A DNA stretch of 64,000 nucleotides from the NCBI GenBank assembly GCA_018873245.2, contig JAEMBT020000004.1:4574573-4638572 (forward strand), in the 5' to 3' direction. The notes beneath the pieces are model-generated. The model saw only the letters and a list, made by a program, of their open reading frames with translations, searched no databases and was not told where the DNA came from. Positions 40,974 to 54,495 of the stretch are shown here, in pieces. Both the position numbers and the translations under genes were made by a program. The stretch's first letter is position 1. Every line of letters begins with the position of its first letter. The stretch is from Archegozetes longisetosus (taxonomy: Eukaryota; Arthropoda; Arachnida; Sarcoptiformes; Trhypochthoniidae).

Positions 40974-41075
40974 GTATATATAAGATATATGTATGAGATA
41001 TATATATATATACGATATATATATACATATATATACGAAATATATATGTGAAATATAAGAAATATATATATAAGA
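40974..41075. repeat. AT-dinucleotide-rich tract
   Basis: It consists of imperfect TA repeats interrupted by g, c and short purine runs (gatatatatatatatacg, tatatacatatatatacg). It is self-complementary over much of its length. The minus-strand frame across it (repeated Y-I-S residues) is a product of the repeat and is not a gene. Confidence 0.85.
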
Positions 41076-44000
41076 AAATAGAAGAAAACCAAAAAAACTC
41101 CAACAATAAATCCCACTTTGGTTCAGATCTAGAAGAAAAGCGCAGATCTCGATATTATAAACAGTGGCGGAATTAACAGATGAACAATGTCTTCTAGGTA
41201 TTCATCTAGTTTAAAGCTGAAAAATAAAATCTCTTTTGAATGCCATAAATAACAATCATATTGACTCTATGTATAACTGTCTTGAGTTTGAATATTTATC
41301 TGTCAAGTCCGCCACTTACCTCGCAAGTTAGTTATTATGTCACACTTTATACATTTTTTATTCCCTTTTTTTAAAGAAATATAAAGTTTAATGTTATTTC
41401 TTATGAAAAGTCCATATTTTTCAGTTTGTTTGTGGGGGTTTGCAGTTTTGATATATGAGATAAACAGTTTTTCTTTTCAAATCAACTGTACTCTCAATGC
41501 CAAGTTAGCATTCTTTCTAATAATGATAAAGTTGCACAGTTTTTCAGTAACAATTCAACTTCTGCTATAATTTTCTGCATGATTGATAAAAGAAAAGTCA
41601 AATTTCATATAAATATAGTATGGTCACAAACTTTTATTTCCTTCTTACTTAACATTTGTTCAAAACAAATAATCCTAAAAAATTGTCTATTCAATTGTTG
41701 TGAAACTTCGATTCACTTTCCAATTTAGCACTAGCTTTATATTTAGCATTAAACCTAAAGAAATCCCTCGTAAAAAGAAATGATTATAAAGAAAAGTGGA
41801 AAGCATGACAACATTTGTTGGGTATCGAAAGTATTTTTCATTAGAGAGAAAGATAGGGATTGGGATGAAGTAAGTATTTTGATGATTTCACCTCAAATAG
41901 AGTGGATGATGATTTGGGAGCACTATGAAAGGAACATGATATCACCTCTACTGATCCTTGTTTGATGAAGATAAAATAGGTGTGAGGCACAAATAGACAT
42001 TTCATAGTATTCGCATGTGCAAGCTACATTAATATCAGATCAGCGCCAAATGTTTTTCATGTTTTTAATATTACACTCTCAAAATACAGTCAATTTATTT
42101 TTAGGCTACTCTTCAGCTTAAATTACTTGCCTCTTCTTTTACGGAATACATCTATTCTTCAATTCTCTGCTAATACTTTTTTGAACATTTTTAGTGCTTC
42201 TCTACAATGGGTAGAAATTTATATAAATTTTTCCAAAGAAAAAACTTTATCTCTAAATCGATTTGACTGTTCACATGAAAATGTATAGGAAATGAGGAGA
42301 AGAAGGAGAATAGTATGAAATAGAAGAATAGTATGAAATTCGGGAGCGTTAGGCAGTATTGCGATTTGCCTTTTTCTCATTTCTTTAATACATACTTTAC
42401 ATAGTGTTATATTGTATGTGATTTATGTGCTGAACATGAGACACGAAAACAGAATTTAGAATCATTTTTCTTCGTCTTAATATTTTGAAAATTTTACCTT
42501 AGAATATGTGAGTATATATCTAAGTATACTTGGCAATTTATGGTTTAAGAAAATTTTAGAATTGCTTTATTTAAATAAAACAGAGTCAGTGAATGAGACA
42601 CTGTATAAAATATGGAGCACTAGCCTTCATAAATTATTATCTCTTTTACACAAATTATTTCTATATTATAACACTTGTTATTTTCTCTACAATTCCAAAT
42701 TAATATTACTCTAACAGTAATTGCCTTCATATAAAGCACTACTCACTAAAAAAGCTTATTCTAGTTTTAGGTCACAATCAATAATTGTTTCCTAAACTTG
42801 TAATTCTACAATTCATGCAACTATTTGTGAATCTCTTCTTTTGAAGTATTGCAAAAATTATCCAAACTGAAAACTTTTGTGTTTGATAAATATCTAATGA
42901 TTCAAAGTTTCAGTTTGCCTGCTAATTTAACAAATGAAATTTTTCTCCTTGCTTGAAATTAATTTGTTCGTCAACTCGTGCTAAACACTCTGAAAAGTTA
43001 ACATATGATAAAACATTAATGATGTAGAGATTTATGGTTTAAAACTCTTGTGAACAATTTGAATAATTAGCAAATACTAAGCCTATAATACAGTATAGCT
43101 AGAGCAAAAATTAACATTTCGTAGCGATTATAATAAGGGCGATAATAGTAGCATGACTTTAATTTTGCTATCATTTACATGCAAATTTTGGTCTTAGCCT
43201 ATTTTCAGTTTCAAAATCTGGACTAGAGCTCTCAATCTGAACTCCTAATCCAACTTCTTTGAATTTTTAATATCACTCTACTTTTTTTCTTTACTTTTCA
43301 ACTTTATCCTCGAGTTTATAATTTAAATTAAAAATGTACCGCTTAATACATTGCTTGTTGTAAATTTTATTAATGCATAATAAATTAGAAAACTTGAGAC
43401 TCTTCAATTTTGCTAGGAACTGAACTGAAGTGTGCAAATTGTGATGAGGTCTTTCACTCTATATTTTATTTAAATACCCAATTATTTTTCGTCAAACTTA
43501 CCCATAATTTATTTGCTGCAAAACATTTTAATTGTGCTCAATGCGATCCGAAGATTGAGGTTGAAATTAAATTTATTATCAACTTTTCAAACATCCAACG
43601 TCTGTGGAAATAATTGACTTGATTTTTGTTATCAGAATAATGAGGATTTGTTCCTCAAACAACTTTTGATCCATTACTCTTTGCTTAAGTCTATTTGTTT
43701 TGCATTCTGTCAGAAAATTAAAGTCATGCCCAAAAAAGCCAATTATATTGAACTAGAAAATTAAGAAATATGAGTCAACAGACTAAACATATGACACTTG
43801 ATTGTCTTAAATGTCATTTTTTTCAAACCAATTTTGTTTATCTAGTCAATTTTTAGTTTAGAGCTGGTCTTTATTCAATAAATGTTAAGTTATGGCAAAA
43901 AATGTTAGTCAAAGCGATTGTAACCCTTGATATAGATATGAAAAAAAACTAAAGTATTACTGTTGTGGTTATACTCATTTTCACAAAATTTCATTCGTTG

Positions 44001-47000
44001 CCTTTATTTAATAATATTAAGCCATAATATCGATGCCATTATACGTTAAAAGATGCAAACATTTTTAGAGTCATAGCCCATTCAACTTATTGCATACTTT
44101 ACCGCTTTTTTATCTATCGAGTATCACTTTTTCCATTCTCCTTATTTCTTATCAAATTGAGAGGAGCATTAGTGAAAATGCGAGTACATCGAAGTGATAT
44201 TAAAAAATACTGCTATCCAACAATATTCTCGCCAACAGCCAATAAAGCACTAGCGAACTAGCGAACCAACAGAATAGAGAATAACATTTTTTTATACTTC
44301 GATTCTCCTAACCACTACTATTAATTATTTAAAACCTCATTTTTAGTTTTAATCTTGTTAGAAAATAATTCTTTAATTATTTCTTTCTTTACTAACTTTA
44401 CAGTAGTGCCACTGAAAAAGATTCATTATTTTCTTTGTTCGTATTTATCAGGATTAAAACTTATTTGAAATATTAGAACAACTCTTTCGTATATATTCTG
44501 TTTGAATCAAATTAGATTAGTGTGTCTTGTAATAAATATGGATCCTATGCAAAGAATTCATATGAGAAAAAAGAATTCGAGATTATAAGTGGAAAAATAG
44601 AAAAACTGAATGTCAAGTGATTCTAGTGCTTGAGCGCTGGGTAACTGAACATTTGGTAGAAAAGCTTAGGCTGAACTGATGTAAGATGTTTTGTTTTGAA
44701 TAATGCTATGCTGTGTTTTTGTTGAACAAAACTTTCCTATTATTGGACTGATAGAGCAAAGTTATACACACAACAAACTTAAGAGCAAAACATTCCTCGA
44801 GAGAGTTTTCAATGTTTCACTCCAAGTCCAATCTGATTTTCTTTTGGCTCCATTTTCATCCAATTCATGTATTTGTGTCGCACGAAATTTAATGATCGCT
44901 ATGACTAAATCGACATTGATTGCAATGATGGCATTGAAGGCATGCCAATGATGGGAAGCCAACCATTGGTGTCATCTGATAAGAAAAGGTTTTGACTCAA
45001 GCCCTTTACAATCAGCGGTTTAACGTCACTATTGGCCTATGCTTTTAGTATCCAATTGACCAAAAACATCATCTCTGACTGTAATGCCCTGAAGTGGCTT
45101 TTAGTGGGCTTTCGATTCGTCAAGTAATAAGTTTAACTTAAATTTTTCTCTCCGATATTCCTCACTCTCAGAAATATCTCATTTTATTATTTGATGCTTT
45201 TGTTGAAAACTCTTCGCCAAATATGAGTAGCCACTTTTATTTGTCCAAAATTGCACAACATTAGTCGAAACATAAGTCTTGATGTTTTATCTGAAAATTG
45301 TCTTTTTTGTTGCCTCTCCTCATCTCTTCCGTAGTAAATATATCTCAAATTTTTGTTCAGTGTCTTTCTGTTGCTCTTTAATGTCTGTAGATACGATATA
45401 TATCCGATATATAGTATATAGTATATTACTGAATAAAAAATATTCCTAAAAGAGAAGATCAATCATTTAAATAATAAATCATTAAAAGTTTGGTACAAAC
45501 CTTGAAATTAATTAAAATAAGCTTACAATCATTAACATAAAGCTAAGAGTTGATAAAATTTTTGAATTTAAAATTACCGATGAACTTGATTTCGATTTTT
45601 AATTTGTTTATTGAACTTTCGGGGACAAAATTTTGAACCACTCCTATTTTTAATTAAAATAGTATGAATATGGATATGACTCGAAATAGCGCATAATCTA
45701 CATCAGTGGCAATGTACAGACCATATTGATTTTGATTCACTATATACTTTTCCAGCTAAAACCTATTGTTTAGTAGTTTTATATTTAAATTCTAATCTAT
45801 TTTCACTCGATTTTGTACTAATGACAACAAATTAAGAAAACTTCATAACTTTTTAGGTGAAGCTAGCTTCAAATTTGAATTGGGTATAGAAACTCAGAAG
45901 CTCCCTACCAGCTTCGCCAGTGTTAGCAATCTATCTATTGAGTATCGAATTTCAATCTCTATCAATATCCCTGTTAAATTGAATCTGCAAGACTACAATA
46001 TAAATATAGCTCAAGGCTGAATGTCTAGCGAGCAAGTTGTGATCAAAGTTGATGTATTCACTTAAAAATGTGATTGAGCTGACGATTATTGAGATCAGTG
46101 GTTGACACTTGGGATTGAAGCAATTATTTCTACTTTGATACATATCATTACTTATTACTGCTTCTTTGCAAACATTCCATCAACTATTGCTATCCTATTA
46201 AAAGATAAATTCCTATAGACAAAAGGCTATCTCTTTTAGTGCTATTTATCATTTTTATCCCTGCGCTTTTACCTTTAGGCTAAAAAACTATATTTAATAA
46301 CTAAAGCATAAATATTTTGTAAGTTAGTATAGAATTTTCACTGAGATTTATTAATTAAGGGCCTTTTCTGAATATTAAAACCCTCCGAATCTAAAAAAAT
46401 ATTATATGAGTTGTATCTAAGATCGAAGGTCGTTAGCTACTCACTTATAGATTGAGCTGATTGACAGTAGAAGAGCTCATAAAAAACAGCTTTGAATGTA
46501 TCTGCAGTGTAATGCAAACACGTTGGCAAAGCGAGAGATGCTTTCTGAAGCAACGACAGAGAAGAAGCACTTTTCTCTCTGAATACGATCAATAAAATTA
46601 TCTCGAGTAAGATTTGTTTTGCAAGTGTGAAAGGACTCTAAATCTGCTTATAGTGTCTCTCAGATGACGACTCAATATTAATTAGAATTTAGACGTATAT
46701 AAACATAAATCGCTTTTATAATCATCTAATGATTGAATTTTATTTTTAACTAATTATTCTTAAGAGTGCTCTGAATTTAATATGAAAATCTGATATGAAT
46801 GTTAGTTAGAGATATTATTTTCATAGCACTAAATCTGAGCTTGTTTTCCATTTCCAGATTTTGATTAAAGGAAAGATCAATTCAAATCCATTCTCATATA
46901 TCAGTCAATTCGAGTACGGATGTCACGAGAGTTAGCTTCACGATATCATATTTAATAATATCGATTAAAATAATATTTGTTTTGAACAATTGAGCATAGG

Positions 47001-49328
47001 TTTTATCAGTCTGTTTAAAGTTTTTTATTCTGATGTTTGTATAATAAATGCCATTCGAATAAGAGCTATAATACATTATGATAATTGAAATTTTACTCTT
47101 TCATCTCGATTTTTGCCAATATTTTGTTCGTATTTTGCTTATATTATTGAAAATAGCATCGAATAACAGTCATATCGAGTAGAATTCAGATGAACAATTC
47201 AGATGAAAAAGTTAGATTTGAGTGGTAGCGTTGGTTTGTTTTAAGCTTCATATTTGATTGGTTACACGATATGATAGAGAATAGTACAGTGAGTTATATT
47301 GATATAACTTATAAGTTAACTCTTCTCTTGTTCGACTGATTGCCTGTCTATACGATGACACAAGAGAACTACAGTTATCAATATCAATACTAAACCAGAA
47401 TTGTTCATTCAATTGTCCAGAAGTGATTGTGCTTTTTGAATCATTCTTACAGCCTATTGTTCTGTCTGTACGAGTTTAACTTAAACTCCAAATTCATTTC
47501 ATGGTTGATGGCGCGTACGGCCACAAAAGAAATTTTTTCTTAATCCCTAAGGGAGTGCATCTTAGGTTTACGAGTAAACTAAAACTTATCATTTGTAAAA
47601 AAGGAGTTATGTTCTTATCACAATTTGCCCAATTGCTGTCATCTTTATCACAATTAATCAAAACTTGGTTCTACTTCAACTTTTAATTTGATTTCCCTCA
47701 TAAACGCGCACTTCAAATGTCAGATAATTTTAGCTTGTCATTCACGTGACGGCATGCTTTGATTGAAATCTAGAGATGAAATAGGCTTATCGGGTAGGTA
47801 AGACAATTTCACTTGATTAGAGGGACACTTGAAAGAGTTGACTTAGAAATAAGATGTTAGGAATCGATCCCAATTTGAATAGGATGCAAGCTTATAAACT
47901 AATGGATTGTCTATTAGGACTACTCATAAATAATTAAGCAGTATAATAAAGTAATAATAAAACTACTTATTATTCAAAGTTAAAGTCATGTTTCCATCAA
48001 CTTTTGAGTAAATATTGATTCGCATAAGTTCAATTATTAATCCTATTCTCAATTATCTTAATGCAACGATCATATAATGAAACCTCTTAAATATTAAAAA
48101 ACATTGTTCAGATAATATACACAAATAACAGATATTTGATAATTTTGAGCGGTTCACATACGTTGGCATAAGCAAAGATTTTTTCGTTTCTTTTTCAACT
48201 ATAGATCGTTAGCAATTTTTCTTGTTAGATCAGTGAATCAAAATTATTCAGAATTTTTTATCGGAAAATATATGCCAAACTTAACTGTAACGATAGGCAT
48301 GAGAAACATTTTGTTTTCTTTTTTCACTTGGCCCTTTCTCGTGCTTTTACATGATTTATGGCTATAATTTTACATTTTCGACCTCATTCTCGGATCACAT
48401 GATACTCTGCGCACACACAACATCAAATTGTCATATATTTCAGTTTCGAAACAAAGTCATATATTTCTCTTTTTCAACTAAATCTTTTAAATTATATCTA
48501 GAATAAGGATAACTGTAAGTATTAGAACAACCATAGGTTGTTGCGTAAAGTTATTGATTTTCATACTTTCACCTCAAATGCTATGAAATTAAAAGAAACA
48601 TCAATTTTGTACAATAATAATAATCTGATAGGTATAAAACGCAATATATTTATTCGGATCCTATTTCCAGAATCAAATCGATTCATTTGAAAGTTTCATG
48701 ACTAGCATAAAAATATGTTTTCAATCCAACAATATAAGTTCTATTAATCTGATATGAAATAACATTTTAAGAAAATCAATATCAGCCATTCAATAAAAAT
48801 TATCAATTCAGGAACTTTACTATGAAAATAGCTTTCTTTTTCCTCTTCAATGCCTAATTAGATAAGATTCGTATTAAAATTCAAATTCATTTCTCGATAA
48901 GTTAACATATTTAGAAGCGGTTTCAATCAATTGTAAAGTCGGAGATGTTTGGCAAATCAAAATTTCATAAGTTTAGATACTTGTTAGATATGAAGCTTTG
49001 GGTAGAAAATAGTTGATTACTAAAGAATTTGATTAGCTTTAATCATATCTTCGGTTATGTGTTTGAGCATTTCACACAAAATGTGTTTGGTCTAAAGTTT
49101 GATTTAAAGTTTAAACTTTTTCGTATAATCGAAACATTGTTCAGAATATTTCCTCCTTTTTATGCATCAATAAAAAGTACAAAAATAAACAAATAAAATA
49201 AGTAATAAATAACAGTGAAGTGGGCATTAAAATCGACAAATACTATAAAAATTTATTATTTCTTTGAAAAATAAGGCTATTTTTGATGGCTTTGAGAAAT
49301 ACTTTACAAGTTGTGTAAACGAATAAAA

Positions 49329-49366
49329 AGAAAAAAATATAAAGAAAAATATAAAGAAAAATATAA
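49329..49366 (+). repeat. Short tandem repeat, about 13 bp x 3
   Basis: There are three near-identical units of the form aaatataaagaaa within AT-rich intron sequence. Confidence 0.7.
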
Positions 49367-49566
49367 TTTATTTTATTAGTTTTTAGTGATAAATGATATT
49401 TGAATAAAAATAAATAGAGGATCAAAATTGATTAAACATTTAAAACGAATGATTTTTATATTGAAATATTTGATGAGAACGTATTCGTTGGAGTAAGAGA
49501 TGAATGACAGCTTTTCATAAGTTCACTATAGTTAGTAAACATGACTCTGCTCTAAATCGGTATTGA

Positions 49567-49601
49567 GAATAGAGAATAGCGAATAGAAAATAGCGAATAG
49601 A
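49567..49601 (+). repeat. Short tandem repeat of gaatag-type units
   Basis: The run consists of successive 7-8 base units gaatagag, aatagcg, aatagaaaa, tagcg and aatagag. It is a purine-rich short tandem array. Confidence 0.7.
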
Positions 49602-52315
49602 GACAATCTAAATTTGAAATTCAAACAAAAGTTGTAATTGAGAGTGATTTGAATTTGGAAAGTATATGTTATACATAGAAAGGTTAATGTTTTTATTTAT
49701 TTAAATAACATTGTGTGCAACCATTTTGAGTTAGAAAAGTAAAAACTGTTTGCATACAATAGTTTAGTCTATCCCTGATTTACATTTGATTAATGAACTG
49801 GCATTAGGTTTCTAATGATCTTTTTGTTAGAGTAAAGAAATATTAAGTTACTATTAAGACTTGAATCAGAGCGTAAATAGGATTCCTATAAGCTATTATT
49901 TGAGAGAGTGATTGATTTTTTCTTACTTTTCTGACTCGTTCTAAGCTCTCAATTTGAAACTAAAATCAAACCCATCAAACCGGATACCGGTTTCAATTAA
50001 TAACTATTGATTTTTAGCTTCTAACTACTATCGATCACAACTATTAGCTTAAACTTGTTAATTTTCAAATCGGAAAACAATATGGTCTTGTTTGAAAAGT
50101 TGGAGTATTTATTGGCAAATGGCTGAGTTCATAAGAGTTTGATTCATAAGAGATTGGTTGGAAAAGAATTTGGTGTCTTCTAGAGTAAAGTTAAGTTTCT
50201 ATATTGTGATAAATGAAAGCGAATTTTATTAAACTAGTAAAAAACCTATAATGGATTATATCCGTATGACTAGAGGCAGTGAATTGTTCTATTCTTAGCT
50301 CCATTAAAGGGCTTTATTTATTGGTAACTGTTAGGGTTTTGAAAGCATAAACATTATTTTTACTCATTACTATTCCGTTCAATATTAGTCAAATTGATTT
50401 CTCCATTATTTGAGACTTAATTTTCATCTATTTTCATACCAATAAAACATAGCTTAATGGCTATCAGATTATAAATTTAAAACCTAAATTTCCATTATTT
50501 TATAAAACCTATCCTGAATTTGTTAAAGTTAATGTGAATTTTTTGTTTTTATTTTTTCTAAAGGCTGATATTTGAATTAAATTAGAATTTCTTTTTTTTT
50601 GCTTTTAAAATCTATTTTATAGCTTCTCTTTCAGATAAGATTTTCCAAAACAGAACTAACCTAATAGTTCGGTAAGCTTACCCAATAATTAGGTAAACTT
50701 ATTATTTAGCGAACAAAATCTAGAATCGGAATCAATAATAGAGTAATTGACGAAATAGAAAGAAGCAGAACATATTTTTATGGTTATTGGTCATATATCG
50801 TTGATAGTGTTCAATTATAAAAACTCGTTTTGTACCATTTTGAGCCATAAGAGCCACTCGACTCATACAAGTGCTTCTCATTGATTGTTCGTGTAATTTA
50901 TACTATAGCTGACAAAGCGGTTTTACTTCTTTATATTTACTCAATAGTTGACACATTCCTCTTCAATCTTATATTCCTATGCACTATTATTTCACACCTT
51001 ATCTTAACTTTTATTATTGAATAATATTTCGTTTAATCATCAAAGCTATTGCTGACAAAATATTTATTAGAAGTTATTCTCAGTAAATCATTACGGGCTT
51101 TCTTTGAATGATTTGCTAATTTACGCTTTCAAGCCTATTATTATCACTTTATCTCGTATATACTATGTTATTATTTACTATCAATCAAACAAGAACTCAG
51201 CTCTTATTCTCCTTTTATAGTCTATATTCTCGGAATTAATCTTAATTTTGTTATTATAATTTTTAAGGCACGAACATTCAATTGGCTTTCAGTTATTTAT
51301 TATAGCAACTAATTTATAGTCTATTCCATGTTTAGGCAGTTTTGCTCAATTAACTCGATCACTGAATCCTTTGTTTTTTTAATTTGATTCATCCTTGAAG
51401 CTATAAAAATTGGTGTATTACATCAATTATTAGAGGAATCTCTTTATTTATTACTAACCTTATGAAAGGTTAGTCCATTCATATTAAGCAAAATCAAGTC
51501 TTTATAATCAAATATTTGACCAATAATAAGATTAAACACCAAATTTCATGTCATTATATAATATTTTCTCAAACAGAGCTAAAGATGAAGACTCTTTTCT
51601 TAGAAGATTTGATCCTTTGATACTGACTTAAAGTTTGTGGAAACTCAATTTATATACTGATCCTCAGATAAAGTCGTAGATAATAAATGCTAGATTTGAA
51701 TAGAATTTAGTCATGCGTTGCTATTTCAGCGACAAAATCAGTCAGATTCATGAATAAGATGAAAATACTAGTGCCAAAACTTGTATAAAACTTGTTTTTT
51801 AACTTAATATTTGTTCGATAGTTCAACACAAATGCCTCATTTAAATATGATTTTCTCGTAAAGACTCAAAGCTTTGGTACAATTTTCATATAAGTTATGC
51901 AGATATACAAGGCTTTTATATTATAATACTCTTTTGGTGCTCACTTCAAGAGTATTAGAGATAAAATTGCATAGTTTTAAATCAAATTCTAATTTGCATT
52001 TAGGCTTTTCCTTGTGATGGTGTTGTTATCTGCCGCTAATATTAAAATATATTATGTAAGGTATAAAACAGGGGAAAGTGTTTAACCTTTAAACTGCGGC
52101 GAACCATTTTTTAAAGGCAAGGTGTGATCGTGTCATTTTAGAGTAACCTTGTAATTACCAAACTCATTTGTATTGTTGCTGACTTTTAATTTTCATATAA
52201 TACCTATTTCACCACTTCTGTTATAAGATCTTTCTGTAGCTTTGTCATGTCTAAAACATTTACAGATAAAGTGGAAGGTTTGGGGGAGGGATCAAAATGA
52301 TCATAAACATTTATT

Positions 52316-52353
52316 ATAATAATAATAATAATAATTATTATTATTATTATTAT
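52316..52353. repeat. Perfect 38-bp palindrome of (TAA)n/(TTA)n
   Basis: A TAA trinucleotide run switches to TTA at an AATT centre (52333-52336). This gives two 19-base arms that are exact reverse complements with no loop. It could extrude as a cruciform. Confidence 0.9.
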
Positions 52354-53279
52354 TAGCACTAAGTAACCCTCAATATTAATGCATGTTTTCGATTCCAAAA
52401 TCAAGAAATTCCTTTAAATATATCTTATTTTGAAATTTATCAGAAATGATGGATAAAATTTTGATGATAAAAACTTTCCTAGAAATTCTATAAAACAGAG
52501 ATTAGTGTTCTGGTGATTATTATGAATTATTCGAGCATTTTTTCTTTTTTGTAGTAGAAAGTTGTGTAACTAATTTAGTTTAAGATTTATAGAAAGCTTC
52601 TAATCCTCTTTCTGTATCTCTAGTTTCTCCTAGAGAACTCAATTGTTTGCCTTAACTCACTACTTTTAATTAAATTTGTTTTTAGTGTGTGTTTTCCTAT
52701 TTTAAAAATACTTTCTATTGCTAACGATCAAGTGTTGCGGTAAAGAAGTCTATTTAAAAATTTCAGTCAACATAAATGTAAAGCCCATTCACATTAAGAC
52801 GGTATGCGTGAGATGTAAAAGCAATGGATTATTAAAAATATGTAAATTAGTCAGAATATGAGATAAAAATTTGGTGGTTTTCAACTTTTGATCTTTAGAA
52901 AGACTGCACGCTATAGTTGAGTATTTAGTACTCGAATGCCACTCCATTCCTCTCCTACCTGTCAAAAGGAAAATCAAATTTCTTATTCACAATATAACAA
53001 AAAATACCAACCATTCCAATTATAACCTTCTTCTAAAATTCATTCAATAAGCAATACCAATGAAATTCGGTATTTTTTATCTTTCAGAGCTCGAAAATTT
53101 ATAGCATAAGTTCTCGTTTTTTTCAAGGGTTTGGTTCTTAATAAGTTGGACAACACCCATTTTTTAAAGAGTCGATCGGCAAAAAGAGTTACTGTCTTTT
53201 AGCTAATTCTTTGCGTATACTATTTTATTCATTGTGCGTAAATAATCAAATGACTGTGCGATAAGGCACGAAAGTATTA

Positions 53280-53560
53280 GCTCAGCTGACAGTCAAACAT
53301 TAGGGTTAATTGCATTTGAACTGATTGCTACGAAAAAATCAACTCAAACCAACTGCAAACATCATAGCAGACAGTGATCCAACTGAATCGATTGATTTAC
53401 ATAACGTTTTTACACTTGATCTGCAGGTGTCTGAGTCGTCTGTCGCCGCGTCGATTCTACGTGATCAACTTTGATCAGCTCTGATTTGTAGTATTGAGTT
53501 TGATTAGTGAAACCTGACTGCTTGTCATCCGTGAGTTCCGTCAAAGTAATTAATGATCTT
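53280..53560. promoter_or_regulatory. GC-elevated non-coding patch with a TGATCAA-CT-TTGATCA palindrome
   Basis: This patch is less AT-rich than the intron around it and contains tcgtctgtcgccgcgtcg. At 53462-53477 there is a 7+2+7 inverted repeat, TGATCAA CT TTGATCA. The sequence CTTTGATC matches the core of TCF/Pangolin binding sites (established motif knowledge). I see no coding frame that fits the gene. It could be an intronic enhancer or an unrecognised non-coding exon; this is inference. Confidence 0.25.
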
Positions 53561-54447
53561 AATAACTATTAAAGCCCTTGGAGTGTAAGAGCTTTTTGTT
53601 AAGGTTTAAGAGTAAAACTAATACATAACTGAATATATGAATTGGTGTATTTATGGGAAACAAATCTAACAAAATATTTTCAGTAGAAACGTGTTGTCGA
53701 TCAAAGCTTATAAGCTCTACCTTTTGTTCGGTATATAATCCATTTTATTACTTCCTGCAAAAATGTCTGGTTTCAGAGTAAATATTTTTTCTTTTCTTCT
53801 CTCCTCTCATTCAGTTAAATCAAAATAATTATACGAATTGACAAATAATCAGATTGAAGTCAATTAATAGAAGGAAAAGTAACTGAAAAAACGGAAATTC
53901 ACACAACATATGGAGTAAACTGTTTTACACGTGTTAGCAAAACAGTTATTTTGTGTGATTTTTATGTATTGGCACATAATATTGTATTGAAAACCAGAAG
54001 CAGTCAATTAATGTTTCCTTCAGTCTATTTGTGAGAAAATTGTCTAAATATTTAGACAGCGCTTAACATGTTTAAAGACGTAATGAGATATAAGTTTTGG
54101 TTATGGCTTCAAGTTGTGGTGTTTCAGTCGAGTTCGGCTTCAGATTACAATAGAAGAAAAAACATAAGATAGCTAAGAATAGGAGAATTTGCGCTTAACT
54201 ATAGCCTGTTAAAAGCAATCTAGGAATAGATGATAAGTGATGCCTCTGTTTGGCAACACTTTGTTACAATATCTTATTTGTTTATGACCATTACTAAAAT
54301 ATTAGCTAACACTACTCTATGTACGAAACGAAACTTCTCTCGACTTCTTATTTGTACGAAACACTAACAAAAAATGCCGCCTTTTATTGCCATACGGTTT
54401 TGGTCATATAACATTTTAGTTATTGAAAGCAGATGTGAGGGTGTACT

Positions 54448-54449
<2 letters not shown>

Positions 54450-54493
<44 letters not shown>
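54450..54493 (+). repeat. (TC)22 microsatellite
   Basis: It is an uninterrupted TC run of 44 bases in candidate intron 1. The minus-strand frame through it shows alternating R and E and is an artefact of the repeat. Confidence 0.97.

Positions 54494-54495
<2 letters not shown>

Noticed and set aside
44703-44962. Plus and minus frames of 67-83 codons over the same DNA
   Set aside because: Each is the shadow of the other, with no domain, no splice context and ordinary chance length.
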